Positions 1 through 6,781 of a DNA stretch of 19,209 bases are shown here, piece after piece; position 1 is the first letter of the stretch, and every line of letters begins with the position of its first letter. The translations under genes and the position numbers were made by a program. The notes below the pieces were generated by a model. It had not been told where the DNA came from and searched no databases. It saw nothing but the letters and a program-made list of their open reading frames with translations. This stretch comes from OLB16 sp964422415 (GTDB lineage: Bacteria; Hinthialibacterota; Hinthialibacteria; OLB16), in the NCBI GenBank assembly GCA_964422415.1, contig CAYRBI010000114.1, positions 1 to 19,209 on the forward strand. The letters run 5' to 3'.

Positions 1-882
1 CTGGATTCGATCTATCTGCAGGAGGAGGTCTCCCCCGAGATCATTGTCATCGACAATGGTTCCACCGATGGGACGCTGGAGATGCTGGGCAAGTCTTTTC
101 CCAGCGTGGTTGTCATCCACAATGACACCAACCAGGGCGCGTGTGTGGGCAAGAACCAGGGCATCCTCGCCGCCACCGGAGAGTTCATCGCCTTCATGGA
201 TTCCGATGCGGTGTTACGCAACCCGCGTACCCTTGTGGATATGAGCGCGAGGTTGCATTCCGATCCGGGTCTTGGAGCAGTGGCGGGGCCCATCTTCATC
301 GATTATGAACAACAGATCCCTTGGGTCTTCGGGATCCACCTGACCGATGATCTCTATATCGACTGGGACAAAACCCGTGAGGGTTATGGGGTGACGGATG
401 CCCTTTCCACTTGCTTTGTCATGTTACCGCGTGTGGCGGCTCTGCGTGTGGGCGGCTTTGATCCCGTCTATTTTTATCAGCATGAGGACCTCGATTTCTT
501 CATCCGCATGGGACGGCTTGGGTACCGTATCGAAGTGATGGCGGGGTATCCGGTCTGGCACCGGATCTCACAAGGAGGACGTAAACTGGGACGGATGTTC
601 TGGCTGCATTTCCGTGAGGAGTGGCGCCACCAATACCTTCTCATCAAGATGCTTGGCGCGTGCCGGGCCACGAAGTTCTTTCTCCGGAACCTCCACGATT
701 CATCGCGCATGAGGGCTTACTATGTGCGTTACATCCGGCGGAGAAAGTTTGTGGTCTTGTTCATCATGCTGCCTGTTTTCATGCTGATGCTTAGCCCATG
801 GATTGCATGGCAACGTGGGAAGTCGCCGCTATGTGACCTAGAGGTGTCCCGCAAGGAAGGAGGCTTTCCATGCGGACAGTGA
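1..882 (+). CDS. GT2 family glycosyltransferase, 5'-truncated by window start
   Basis: The reading frame is open from base 1 and ends with TGA at 880-882, so about 293 C-terminal residues are visible and the true start lies upstream. An IDNGSTDGT motif at residues 17-25 is the nucleotide-sugar binding strand of GT-A family 2 enzymes. An MDSD sequence at residues 66-69 is the DxD metal site, and HEDLD at about 161-165 fits the conserved acidic motif near the catalytic base. By family knowledge it transfers a sugar from a nucleotide-sugar donor to a surface glycan or lipid-linked acceptor at the cytoplasmic membrane face. The C-terminal part has a basic stretch (RRRK) and one hydrophobic segment (about residues 248-268) that could tether it to the membrane. 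Its end overlaps the next gene by 13 bp, implying co-transcription and coupled translation. Donor and acceptor cannot be predicted. Confidence 0.9.
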   Translation: MDSIYLQEEVSPEIIVIDNGSTDGTLEMLGKSFPSVVVIHNDTNQGACVGKNQGILAATGEFIAFMDSDAVLRNPRTLVDMSARLHSDPGLGAVAGPIFIDYEQQIPWVFGIHLTDDLYIDWDKTREGYGVTDALSTCFVMLPRVAALRVGGFDPVYFYQHEDLDFFIRMGRLGYRIEVMAGYPVWHRISQGGRKLGRMFWLHFREEWRHQYLLIKMLGACRATKFFLRNLHDSSRMRAYYVRYIRRRKFVVLFIMLPVFMLMLSPWIAWQRGKSPLCDLEVSRKEGGFPCGQ

Positions 883-2204
883 CGATTCTTGGTACTGGCC
901 CCCTTCCAGTTGAACACGACAATTATATCTATTCCTCCTCGAACCGCACCTGGCAGATCACACGAGCTTTGTTGGATGCCGGCCACCGCGTGCATGTCAT
1001 CGCCTTCCGTCCCACCCGCACACGCGATGGCGAGCGCCTTCTGGATACCGAACACCGGGTTTACACGGAGGGAGTTTTCTCGCTGGACTCGGTTGAGGAG
1101 GTCACCCATTTCCGCAACGATGACTTCCTGCGGGATCGCATTCGCGCGGTGGGAACTAATTTACTGGTGGGGGTGAATTCTTTTCCGGCCGGGAGAGCCT
1201 GTGAACTTGGATTGGATCTGCCCCTGTGGGCCGACATGAATGGCTTCAACATGGGGGAGGTCCAGATCCGTGCCCACCTGACCCACAATGATGATGCCAT
1301 TCCGCATGGCTGGCGTGAGGAGTCTCGTGCCCTTGCCCGGGCGGATGTCTTCTCCGCGGCCAGCGCCCGCCAACGCTATGCTCTCATTGGTGAGCTTGCG
1401 TCGGTAGGCCGTCTCCGCGCTGTCACCTGCAATTATGAGTTTGTCCATATCATTCCGGTCGGGCGGGAAGATCCCCCGCCCGCCCAGGTTCAGTGTGAAC
1501 TACGAGACCGGCTGGGACGGGAGGCGTTCTTGGCTCTATGGGTGGGTTGTTACAACTACCAGTTCGATATCGACACCCTCTTTGAGGGGATGGAACAGGC
1601 GATGGCCGCGAATCCATGTATCCACTTTGTCTCCACGGGTGGCAAGGTGGATGGCCATAATGAGATCACCTTCGCCCGGTTTCAGGAGAGGGTGAATCAG
1701 AGCCCCTTCAAAGACCGCTACCACTTCATGGGGTGGCTACCCTGGGATGAATTCGATGCCTTGTTACGGGCCGCCGATGTGGGCGTGACCATGGATATCC
1801 CCTGTTACGAAACTGAATTGGGGGCACGGAACCGTCTGACTGAGATGTGGCGTGTGGGATTACCGGCGGTGACTACGCCAGGGCCAGAAATCGCGGAGGA
1901 TGTGTGCGCGGAGGGAGCGGGTTGGGTAGCCGCGCCGCGCCGGGCGGAGTCTCTCGCCCAAGCCCTGCTCGCGGCGGCGGGAGACCGGCCGGAATGCCGC
2001 CGGCGGGGGGCTGTGGCACGCGCTCTTTTCGAGTCCAGGTACACCATCAGCGCCTCCGTGGCTCCCCTTATCCGTTGGGTGAATTCCCCCTGGAGAGCCC
2101 CCGATCATGGGTTACCACCCCTTCTCCTTCCATGCCCGTCTCAAGCCCCACCCGCGCCACCGGAGAGCTGGCCCGCCAAAATGTGGAGGTGGTTGGGGAG
2201 GTGA
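870..2204 (+). CDS. GT4-like (GT-B fold) glycosyltransferase
   Basis: This 444-residue protein starts at ATG 870 behind a strong AAGGAAGGAGG Shine-Dalgarno, inside the end of the GT2 gene. The N-terminal half begins with a short beta strand (TVTILGTG) and a region that resembles the acceptor lobe of group 1 glycosyltransferases (ITRALLDAGHRVHVIAF, about residues 30-46). The C-terminal half has the features of a donor lobe: FMGWLPWDEFDALLRAADVG at about 285-304, then ELGARNRLTEMWRVGLPAVT at about 315-335, where family 4 enzymes hold the donor-binding Glu and the conserved GlyLeuPro turn. The last 40 residues are proline-rich with a short basic tail and look unstructured. It probably adds a sugar in the same glycan pathway as the preceding GT2. 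A more divergent GT-B family is possible. No substrate can be assigned. Confidence 0.82.
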   Translation: MRTVTILGTGPLPVEHDNYIYSSSNRTWQITRALLDAGHRVHVIAFRPTRTRDGERLLDTEHRVYTEGVFSLDSVEEVTHFRNDDFLRDRIRAVGTNLLVGVNSFPAGRACELGLDLPLWADMNGFNMGEVQIRAHLTHNDDAIPHGWREESRALARADVFSAASARQRYALIGELASVGRLRAVTCNYEFVHIIPVGREDPPPAQVQCELRDRLGREAFLALWVGCYNYQFDIDTLFEGMEQAMAANPCIHFVSTGGKVDGHNEITFARFQERVNQSPFKDRYHFMGWLPWDEFDALLRAADVGVTMDIPCYETELGARNRLTEMWRVGLPAVTTPGPEIAEDVCAEGAGWVAAPRRAESLAQALLAAAGDRPECRRRGAVARALFESRYTISASVAPLIRWVNSPWRAPDHGLPPLLLPCPSQAPPAPPESWPAKMWRWLGR

Positions 2205-2217
2205 GGGATTGTCCGCG

Positions 2218-2233
2218 CCCTTTATTAAAAGGG
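2218..2233. other. Small perfect hairpin downstream of the GT genes
   Basis: A 6-bp perfect inverted repeat (CCCTTT, 4-nt loop, AAAGGG) lies 14 bp after the glycosyltransferase stop codon and 145 bp before the HU gene. It has no following T tract, so it is at best a weak terminator or a 3'-end stabilising structure. The rest of the 2205-2377 gap shows no ORF, and I found no convincing promoter in it. Confidence 0.3.
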
Positions 2234-2377
2234 TGTCTGGATTGCTGATCGTATGAAACCCCTTCTACGCCACGCGATTATCTGGCATGATTCGTTCGCC
2301 TGAATGTACGGAAAGTCCCGCAAAACGCTGGTCTCCGTGCGGCAAAAGGCAAAAGATTACTGAGGGGGAAAAAACGA

Positions 2378-2674
2378 ATGGCTGAGAAGAAGGCAATGAC
2401 CAAATCCCAGTTGGTCTCCCGCCTGGCGGAGAAGCATGGTGTCAGTAAAGCCGCGATCAAAGAGATCCTGGATGACCTGGCCCAGATCGCTTACAAGGAA
2501 GCCAAGGTTGGATTCACGGTTCCCGGAATCGGCAAACTGGTGTTGGTCAAGCGCAAAGCCCGTATGGGCCGCAACCCTTCCACTGGCGCCACGATCAAGA
2601 TCCCGGCCAAGAATGTGGTGAAATTCCGCGTCGCCAAGGCCTGTAAGGACGCGATCGTTCCGCCCAAGAACTGA
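2378..2674 (+). CDS. HU family DNA-binding protein
   Basis: This is a 98-residue histone-like protein of usual family length. ATG 2378 follows a GAGGGGG Shine-Dalgarno about 8 bp upstream. The helical dimerisation half (MTKSQLVSRLAEKHGVSKAA, from about residue 7) is followed by the beta arm. The arm carries GRNPSTGATIKIPAKN at 64-79, the diagnostic HU/IHF segment whose proline intercalates at DNA kinks. HU bends and compacts DNA in the nucleoid and assists replication, recombination and transcription. The short lysine-rich N-terminus (MAEKKAM) and the closing VPPKN are mild extensions. It is monocistronic: it lies alone between a 173-bp gap and an intrinsic terminator. HU versus one of the IHF subunits cannot be settled by eye, but HU is favoured because the arm motif matches HU and no partner subunit is nearby. 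Confidence 0.93.
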   Translation: MAEKKAMTKSQLVSRLAEKHGVSKAAIKEILDDLAQIAYKEAKVGFTVPGIGKLVLVKRKARMGRNPSTGATIKIPAKNVVKFRVAKACKDAIVPPKN

Positions 2675-2702
2675 ACTGGTTGGGATTAGCCTGTCCGCCT
2701 AG

Positions 2703-2735
2703 AAGGGCCCTCCACTCCGTGTGGCGGGCCCTTTT
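2703..2735 (+). terminator. Intrinsic terminator of the HU gene
   Basis: AAGGGCCC (2703-2710) pairs with GGGCCCTT (2726-2733). An inner CCAC/GTGG pairing (2712-2715 with 2721-2724) extends the stem, and T residues follow. It lies 29 bp after the HU stop codon and separates HU from the acpP operon promoter about 40 bp downstream. Confidence 0.85.
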
Positions 2736-2773
2736 CCTTGGTAGGCGCTTTTCCCGGGGGGGAGTGTCATGGG

Positions 2774-2801
2774 TTGTCAGTCCAATGGCTTTTGTTATAG
2801 T
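2774..2801 (+). promoter_or_regulatory. Putative sigma70-type promoter of the acpP-fabF-rnc operon
   Basis: TTGTCA at 2774-2779 (close to the -35 consensus TTGACA) is separated by 16 bp from TATAGT at 2796-2801 (close to the -10 consensus TATAAT). The pair sits just past the HU terminator and about 90 bp before the acyl carrier protein start, where an operon promoter is expected. Transcription would start near 2808, giving a leader of about 85 nt with a stable hairpin. Confidence 0.55.
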
Positions 2802-2839
2802 CGGCTTCTGTTGCGGTCCCAATCAGGGTTGATCCGCGG

Positions 2840-2860
2840 GGAGGCGACTCCATCGCCTCC
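2840..2860 (+). promoter_or_regulatory. Leader hairpin upstream of acpP
   Basis: GGAGGCGA (2840-2847) and TCGCCTCC (2853-2860) form a perfect 8-bp GC-rich stem with a 5-nt loop in the predicted 5' leader. No T run follows, so it is not a standard terminator. It ends two bases before an in-frame upstream ATG (2863) and hides a GGAGG sequence in its 5' arm, so it could affect start choice, mRNA stability or translation. The function is inferred from position only. Confidence 0.4.
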
Positions 2861-2892
2861 AAATGTTCCATGTATTGCTCGAGGAGATTTTA

Positions 2893-3141
2893 ATGAGCAC
2901 GGTTGAGGAGAAGGTGAAGTCTATTATTGTCGACAAGCTCAAAGTCGATGCAAGCGAAGTAGCGTTAGATAAGGAAATCGTCCGCGATCTGGGTGCCGAT
3001 TCGCTGGACCAGGTCGAATTGGTCATGGAACTTGAGGAGCAGTTTGGCGTGGAGGAAATCCCCGAGGATGAAGCTGCCCAACTCAAGACGGTGGGCGATG
3101 TGGTCAATTATGTGACCGCCAAAACCGCCAACGCCGGCTGA
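2893..3141 (+). CDS. acpP: Acyl carrier protein
   Basis: This 82-residue acidic protein carries the phosphopantetheine attachment motif GADSLDQVELVMELEEQF, with the modified serine at residue 37. This fits type II fatty-acid synthase acyl carrier proteins in length and charge. It carries growing acyl chains as thioesters in the cytoplasm between FabF and the other fatty-acid synthase enzymes. ATG 2893 is preferred because GAGGAG at 2881-2886 lies 6 bp upstream and the protein then begins with the family-typical MSTVEEKVKSIIVDKL. An in-frame ATG at 2863 would add ten hydrophobic/acidic residues not typical of the family. The 43-bp gap to fabF, with no terminator between, supports an operon. 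The neighbouring ketosynthase favours a primary fatty-acid role over a specialised carrier protein. Confidence 0.96.
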   Translation: MSTVEEKVKSIIVDKLKVDASEVALDKEIVRDLGADSLDQVELVMELEEQFGVEEIPEDEAAQLKTVGDVVNYVTAKTANAG

Positions 3142-3184
3142 GCCGACCAGCCTGTTTCATTTAGCCTTGGGAGCACATGCCTGA

Positions 3185-4429
3185 ATGTCTGTTCGTGTTG
3201 TAGTGACTGGCTTGGGTGCCGTAACCCCTATCGGGATCGGTGTCGATGCTTTCTGGGAGGGTCTCGCCTCTGGGAAATCCGGGGGCGGCCGGATCAGCTA
3301 TTTCGATCCCGCTCCCTTCGCCACGCAAGTGGCTGCCGAAATCAAGGACTTCAAAGCCGGGGACTGGGTGCCGGAAAAGGAAATCAGCCGCACCGATCCA
3401 TTCGTCTGGTTCGGTATGGCGGCCGCCGAGATGGCGGTGCGCGATGGTGGCCTCTCTGACATCCAAGGCTTGGACCCCACACGCATCGGTGTCTTGATCG
3501 GTTCGGGTATCGGTGGTCTCCAAACTATCGAGGCCAACAAGGAAGTCCTTATGGCTAAGGGGCCCCGGCGGATCACACCCTTCCTGATACCCATGCTGAT
3601 TGGCAACATGGCCTCCGGCATGGTCTCGATCCGGTATGGCTTCAAGGGACCGAACATGTCCATCGCCACGGCCTGCGCCACGGGTAACCATGCCATTGGC
3701 GAGGCGGCCCGTATCATCCAGCGCGGTGAGGCCGATATCATGCTGTGTGGTGGTGCGGAAGCTGCCATCACTCCCCTTGGATTGGCCGGTTTTACTCAGA
3801 TGAAGGCCATGTCGCGCCGGAATGCCGAACCGGATAAGGCCTCCCGTCCCTTCGACAAAGACCGCGATGGATTCGTCGCGGGCGAGGGAGCTGGTGTGGT
3901 GGTGATCGAGGAGTTGGAGCACGCTAGGAAACGCGGTGCAAAGATCTATGCCGAGCTGGTGGGGTATGGACAGAGCGCGGATGCCTTCCACATGACCGCT
4001 CCCCCGGCGGATGGTGAAGGCGCACAGTCCGCCATGCGCAATGCGCTACGGGATGCGGAACTGAATCCCAGCCAGGTGGATTATATCAACGCGCATGGGA
4101 CCTCCACTCCGTTGAACGATGCCATGGAGACGGCGGCGATTAAATCCATCTTCGGTGACCATGCCTATAAGCTCAAGGTCAGCTCGACTAAATCCATGAC
4201 CGGGCACCTTCTGGGCGCGGCTGGGGGCATAGAATTCGTGGCTTGTGTTTTGATGTACCAACATAATGCCATCCCACCTACAATTAACTACGAGACCCCT
4301 GATCCCGATTGTGATCTTGATTATGTTCCCAATCAGGCCCAGGAGTTTCAGGGTGACATCTGCATGTCCAATGGATTTGGTTTCGGTGGGCATAATGCAG
4401 TTCTAGTTACACGGCGGTTCAAAGGGTGA
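3185..4429 (+). CDS. fabF: Beta-ketoacyl-ACP synthase II (KAS II)
   Basis: The 414-residue length is typical of FabF. The enzyme condenses malonyl-ACP with acyl-ACP to extend the chain by two carbons in the cytoplasm. The Cys-His-His triad is visible: Cys164 in the nucleophile elbow SIATACATGNHAIGEAA, His304 in NAHGTSTPLND and His341 in KSMTGHLLGAAGG. The C-terminal FGFGGHNA (398-405) is the conserved glycine-rich loop. ATG 3185 is chosen because translation from it begins MSVRVVVTGLGAVTPIG, the standard thiolase-fold first strand. A nearby ATG at 3177 opens only a very short out-of-frame ORF. The weak Shine-Dalgarno (TTGGGAG, about 12 bp upstream) is the only unremarkable part of an otherwise textbook gene. 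It overlaps rnc by 4 bp (GTGA), a coupling arrangement. Confidence 0.96.
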   Translation: MSVRVVVTGLGAVTPIGIGVDAFWEGLASGKSGGGRISYFDPAPFATQVAAEIKDFKAGDWVPEKEISRTDPFVWFGMAAAEMAVRDGGLSDIQGLDPTRIGVLIGSGIGGLQTIEANKEVLMAKGPRRITPFLIPMLIGNMASGMVSIRYGFKGPNMSIATACATGNHAIGEAARIIQRGEADIMLCGGAEAAITPLGLAGFTQMKAMSRRNAEPDKASRPFDKDRDGFVAGEGAGVVVIEELEHARKRGAKIYAELVGYGQSADAFHMTAPPADGEGAQSAMRNALRDAELNPSQVDYINAHGTSTPLNDAMETAAIKSIFGDHAYKLKVSSTKSMTGHLLGAAGGIEFVACVLMYQHNAIPPTINYETPDPDCDLDYVPNQAQEFQGDICMSNGFGFGGHNAVLVTRRFKG

Positions 4430-5199
4430 GTTCGGATGGACTTGTAGGGACGGAGGAGCCTGAAGTCCTCCTCCAACAACTTCTGAGTGAGTCGGGAATC
4501 ACACCCAAGGATTTCCACATCTATCAGCAGTCCATGACCCATTCGTCCTATCTCAACGAACAGGGTCTGCCCTCCTGGGAAGGGAACGAGCGGTTGGAGT
4601 TCCTGGGGGATGCGGTCATCGGTCTGGTAGTGACGGAGTCTCTCTATCAACACTTTCCCGAGAAGAAGGAGGGGGAGCTCTCCAAGATCAAATCAGTGGT
4701 GGTCAGCCGCGCCACCCTGTCCCACTCGGCCCGGGAGATTGGCCTTAGTAAGCCCCTCAAACTGGGAGTGGGGGAGACCAAATCCGGTGGCCAGGGGCGT
4801 CATTCCATCCTCGCGGCGGTCTTTGAGAGTTTTGTGGGAGCCATCTTCCTGGATCAGGGGCTGGAAGTGGCCAAGCAGTTCATTCTCAAGCACCTCAACA
4901 GTCAGATGGAGGACCTGGGCCGCGACAACAGCGCCCAGGATGATAAATCCCGTCTTCAGGAATTGATCCAACGCCGGACTGGCCAGATCCCACGCTATCG
5001 TGTAGTCCGCTCCGAGGGTCCCGACCATAACAAGTGGTTCGAGATCGAGGTCAGCCTGCGCGGAATGACTTTGGCGCGCGGCGAGGGATCGAGCAAGAAA
5101 AGTGCCGAACAGAGTGCCGCTCAGGCGGCACTTCACTTCCTCTCCGAACAGGGGGAGGATTTTTTGAACCATCAAGGAGAATCTCACGATGAGGATTGA
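4426..5199 (+). CDS. rnc: Ribonuclease III
   Basis: This 257-residue double-strand RNA endonuclease processes rRNA precursors and structured mRNAs. The GTG start at 4426 overlaps the fabF stop. The catalytic domain shows the signature NERLEFLGD (54-62), then EGELSKIKS (82-90) and AAVFESFVGAIFLDQG (130-145). A double-stranded RNA-binding domain occupies about 172-243 (SRLQELIQRRTGQIPRY through KKSAEQSAAQAAL). Aligned from memory with Escherichia coli RNase III, the acidic ligands of the NERLEFLGD motif, the EGxLS glutamate and the last glutamate (Glu134, equivalent to E. coli Glu117) are present. The position equivalent to Asp114 is Ala131. Some families have Asn there, so activity is probably kept. 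The acpP-fabF-rnc order is common in bacteria and supports the call. The last 11 bp overlap the aminotransferase gene. Confidence 0.95.
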   Translation: MSSDGLVGTEEPEVLLQQLLSESGITPKDFHIYQQSMTHSSYLNEQGLPSWEGNERLEFLGDAVIGLVVTESLYQHFPEKKEGELSKIKSVVVSRATLSHSAREIGLSKPLKLGVGETKSGGQGRHSILAAVFESFVGAIFLDQGLEVAKQFILKHLNSQMEDLGRDNSAQDDKSRLQELIQRRTGQIPRYRVVRSEGPDHNKWFEIEVSLRGMTLARGEGSSKKSAEQSAAQAALHFLSEQGEDFLNHQGESHDED

Positions 5200-6361
5200 A
5201 CCAGCGGAACGGCTCAACCACCTTCCCGTTTACTTGTTTGATGATCTGGATAACCAGAAAGCAGCGGCTATCGCCAAAGGGATCGATGTCATCGATCTGG
5301 GTGTCGGCGATCCGGATCGTCCCACCCCCAGTTACATCATCGATGTCCTGTGTGAAAAGGTCCGTGATGACCGCTATCACCACTATCCCTCCTTCAAGGG
5401 CTTGCTGGAGTACCGTCAGGCGGTGGCGGGATGGTATCAACGCCGTTTTGGGGTTGATCTGGACCCCAATTCAGAAGTTCTTTCATTGATCGGTTCGAAG
5501 ATCGGTGTCGCGCTCTTGCCCTCCGCCCTATGCAATCCGGGTGATGTCGTGCTCATCCCCAATCCCTGTTACACGGCGTACCGTCCGGGGATCACGTTGG
5601 CCGGGGCGGCGATCCATGAGATGCCGTTACACGAGAAGAAGGGCTTTCTGCCAGATCTCTCGGAAATTCCCACCGATGTGGCGAAAAAAGCTAAATTGAT
5701 GCTTCTAAACCACCCGGGTAATCCAACCGCCGCGTTGGCGACTCCGGAGTTCTTCGCGGATGTTGTGGCCTTCGCTAACCAATACAACATCGCGGTCTCC
5801 CATGATGCCCCCTATAGCGAGGCCTCCTATGATGGTGTGACCGTACGCTCCTTCTTGCAGACTCCTGGCGCCAAAGAGGTGGGTGTCGAGTTCCACTCCT
5901 GCTCCAAGGTTTTCAACATGCCGGGTTGGCGTTGCGCTTATTGCTCGGGCAACTCCACGATTATCGGGGCCCTGGGCAAGGTCCGCTCGAACATCGACAT
6001 GGGGCAGTTCGAGCCGGTTCAACTGGCCGCCGCCGCCGCGCTCAATGGCTCGATGGATCACCCCCGCGCGATGGCCAAGGTCTATCAGGAACGGCGTGAT
6101 GCCCTCTGTGGTGGGTTGGATGAACTGGGTTGGAAGACCATCTGGCCGAAGGCCACCTTTTTTGTCTGGACCCGGGTTCCCTGTGATACCAAGAGCGGCG
6201 AGTTCGCCAAGGCCTTGCTCGATAAGGCGGGTGTGTTGGTTTCCCCGGGAAGCGCCTTTGGCAGCATGGGCGAGGGCTATATCCGTATCGCCCTCACCGT
6301 CGAGGTGGACCGGATCAAGCAAGCAGTGGCGAGGATCAAGGCAGCGGGGTTTGTGTACTAG
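5189..6361 (+). CDS. dapL: Class I/II aminotransferase, probable LL-diaminopimelate aminotransferase
   Basis: This 390-residue PLP enzyme starts at ATG 5189, with AAGGAG at 5174-5179 inside the rnc end. The PLP-binding lysine is Lys240 in HSCSKVFNMPGWR, close to the DapL form HS(L/F)SKTYNMTGWR. Other fold-type I marks are GVGDPDRPTP (38-47), LNHPGNPTAA (173-182) and SHDAPYSEASYD (204-215). DapL converts tetrahydrodipicolinate plus glutamate to LL-diaminopimelate in one step for lysine and peptidoglycan synthesis. The length, the early YLFDDLDN and the HDAPYSE motif favour DapL or a close aspartate/alanine aminotransferase relative. Differences such as GSKIGVALL where DapL usually has GSKEGIAHL leave the substrate open. 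Translational coupling to rnc is unusual for a biosynthetic enzyme. The enzyme class is certain; the exact substrate is not. Confidence 0.75.
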   Translation: MRIEPAERLNHLPVYLFDDLDNQKAAAIAKGIDVIDLGVGDPDRPTPSYIIDVLCEKVRDDRYHHYPSFKGLLEYRQAVAGWYQRRFGVDLDPNSEVLSLIGSKIGVALLPSALCNPGDVVLIPNPCYTAYRPGITLAGAAIHEMPLHEKKGFLPDLSEIPTDVAKKAKLMLLNHPGNPTAALATPEFFADVVAFANQYNIAVSHDAPYSEASYDGVTVRSFLQTPGAKEVGVEFHSCSKVFNMPGWRCAYCSGNSTIIGALGKVRSNIDMGQFEPVQLAAAAALNGSMDHPRAMAKVYQERRDALCGGLDELGWKTIWPKATFFVWTRVPCDTKSGEFAKALLDKAGVLVSPGSAFGSMGEGYIRIALTVEVDRIKQAVARIKAAGFVY

Positions 6362-6388
6362 TCGATTGGGAATCGTGTGAGAGTACAC

Positions 6389-6417
6389 AGAGCGAGTCAT
6401 TTGAAGGACTCGTCTCT
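6389..6417 (+). terminator. Possible terminator-like hairpin after the dapL gene
   Basis: GAGTC and adjacent bases (6389-6398) pair with GACTCG plus CTCT (6407-6417), allowing one bulged base, around an 8-nt loop. It lies 28 bp after the aminotransferase stop. No T tract follows, so termination would have to be factor-dependent, or the structure may protect the 3' end. The remaining 6418-6516 gap before the next small gene shows nothing else I can support. Confidence 0.3.
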
Positions 6418-6516
6418 GGAATACCTCCATTCAACAGGGGTTTACAAGTATCATTTGAGTGAAATCAGCTCGGTCTGTTTTTAAGCCCCTTGATCGAGAG
6501 AGGGAGTGGATTGGAT

Positions 6517-6753
6517 ATGACGCCAGAAACTGAGCGGATCTATCGTCTACACATCTCTTCACTGTCTCCAGAGTCCCGCCTGGAGCTCATTGCGAGGATG
6601 GCGGAGGATTTGGCGGTTGCTTCCAAGGTTGCGGACGGGCCTTGTAGTGCCCGGATATCGTCGCTCCATGGGCTTGGTAAAGACATCTGGGAAGGCATTG
6701 ATCCCGAAGAGTATGTCGAATCGCTTCGATGTGAGTGGGATGAGCGGCCTTGA
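6517..6753 (+). CDS. Small antitoxin-like protein (orphan, no toxin gene adjacent)
   Basis: This 78-residue acidic protein starts at ATG 6517, with AGGGAG at 6501-6506 ten bases upstream. An in-frame TTG at 6490 has no ribosome site and is less likely. The N-terminal half (LSPESRLELIARMAEDLA) is predicted helical. The C-terminal half, HGLGKDIWEGIDPEEYVESL followed by an EWD ending, resembles the tail of short antitoxin-type proteins that often precede PIN-domain (VapC) toxins and fill the toxin's active site. This resemblance is from memory of the G(K/R)xIWxGxDxxxYVxxLRxEWD pattern and is not proof. A cognate toxin would normally overlap or follow directly, but the next gene, 28 bp downstream, is an ABC permease. 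It may be a solitary antitoxin left after toxin loss, or a small regulator unrelated to toxins. Confidence 0.55.
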   Translation: MTPETERIYRLHISSLSPESRLELIARMAEDLAVASKVADGPCSARISSLHGLGKDIWEGIDPEEYVESLRCEWDERP

Positions 6754-6781
6754 GACACCTGGATGAGATAGGAAACTGACT

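Noticed and set aside
3161..3991. 276-residue minus-strand ORF opposite fabF
   Set aside because: It lies antisense to a gene with a complete catalytic triad and resembles no protein.
5705..6430. 241-residue minus-strand ORF opposite the aminotransferase
   Set aside because: Antisense shadow; the sense protein has the full PLP motifs.
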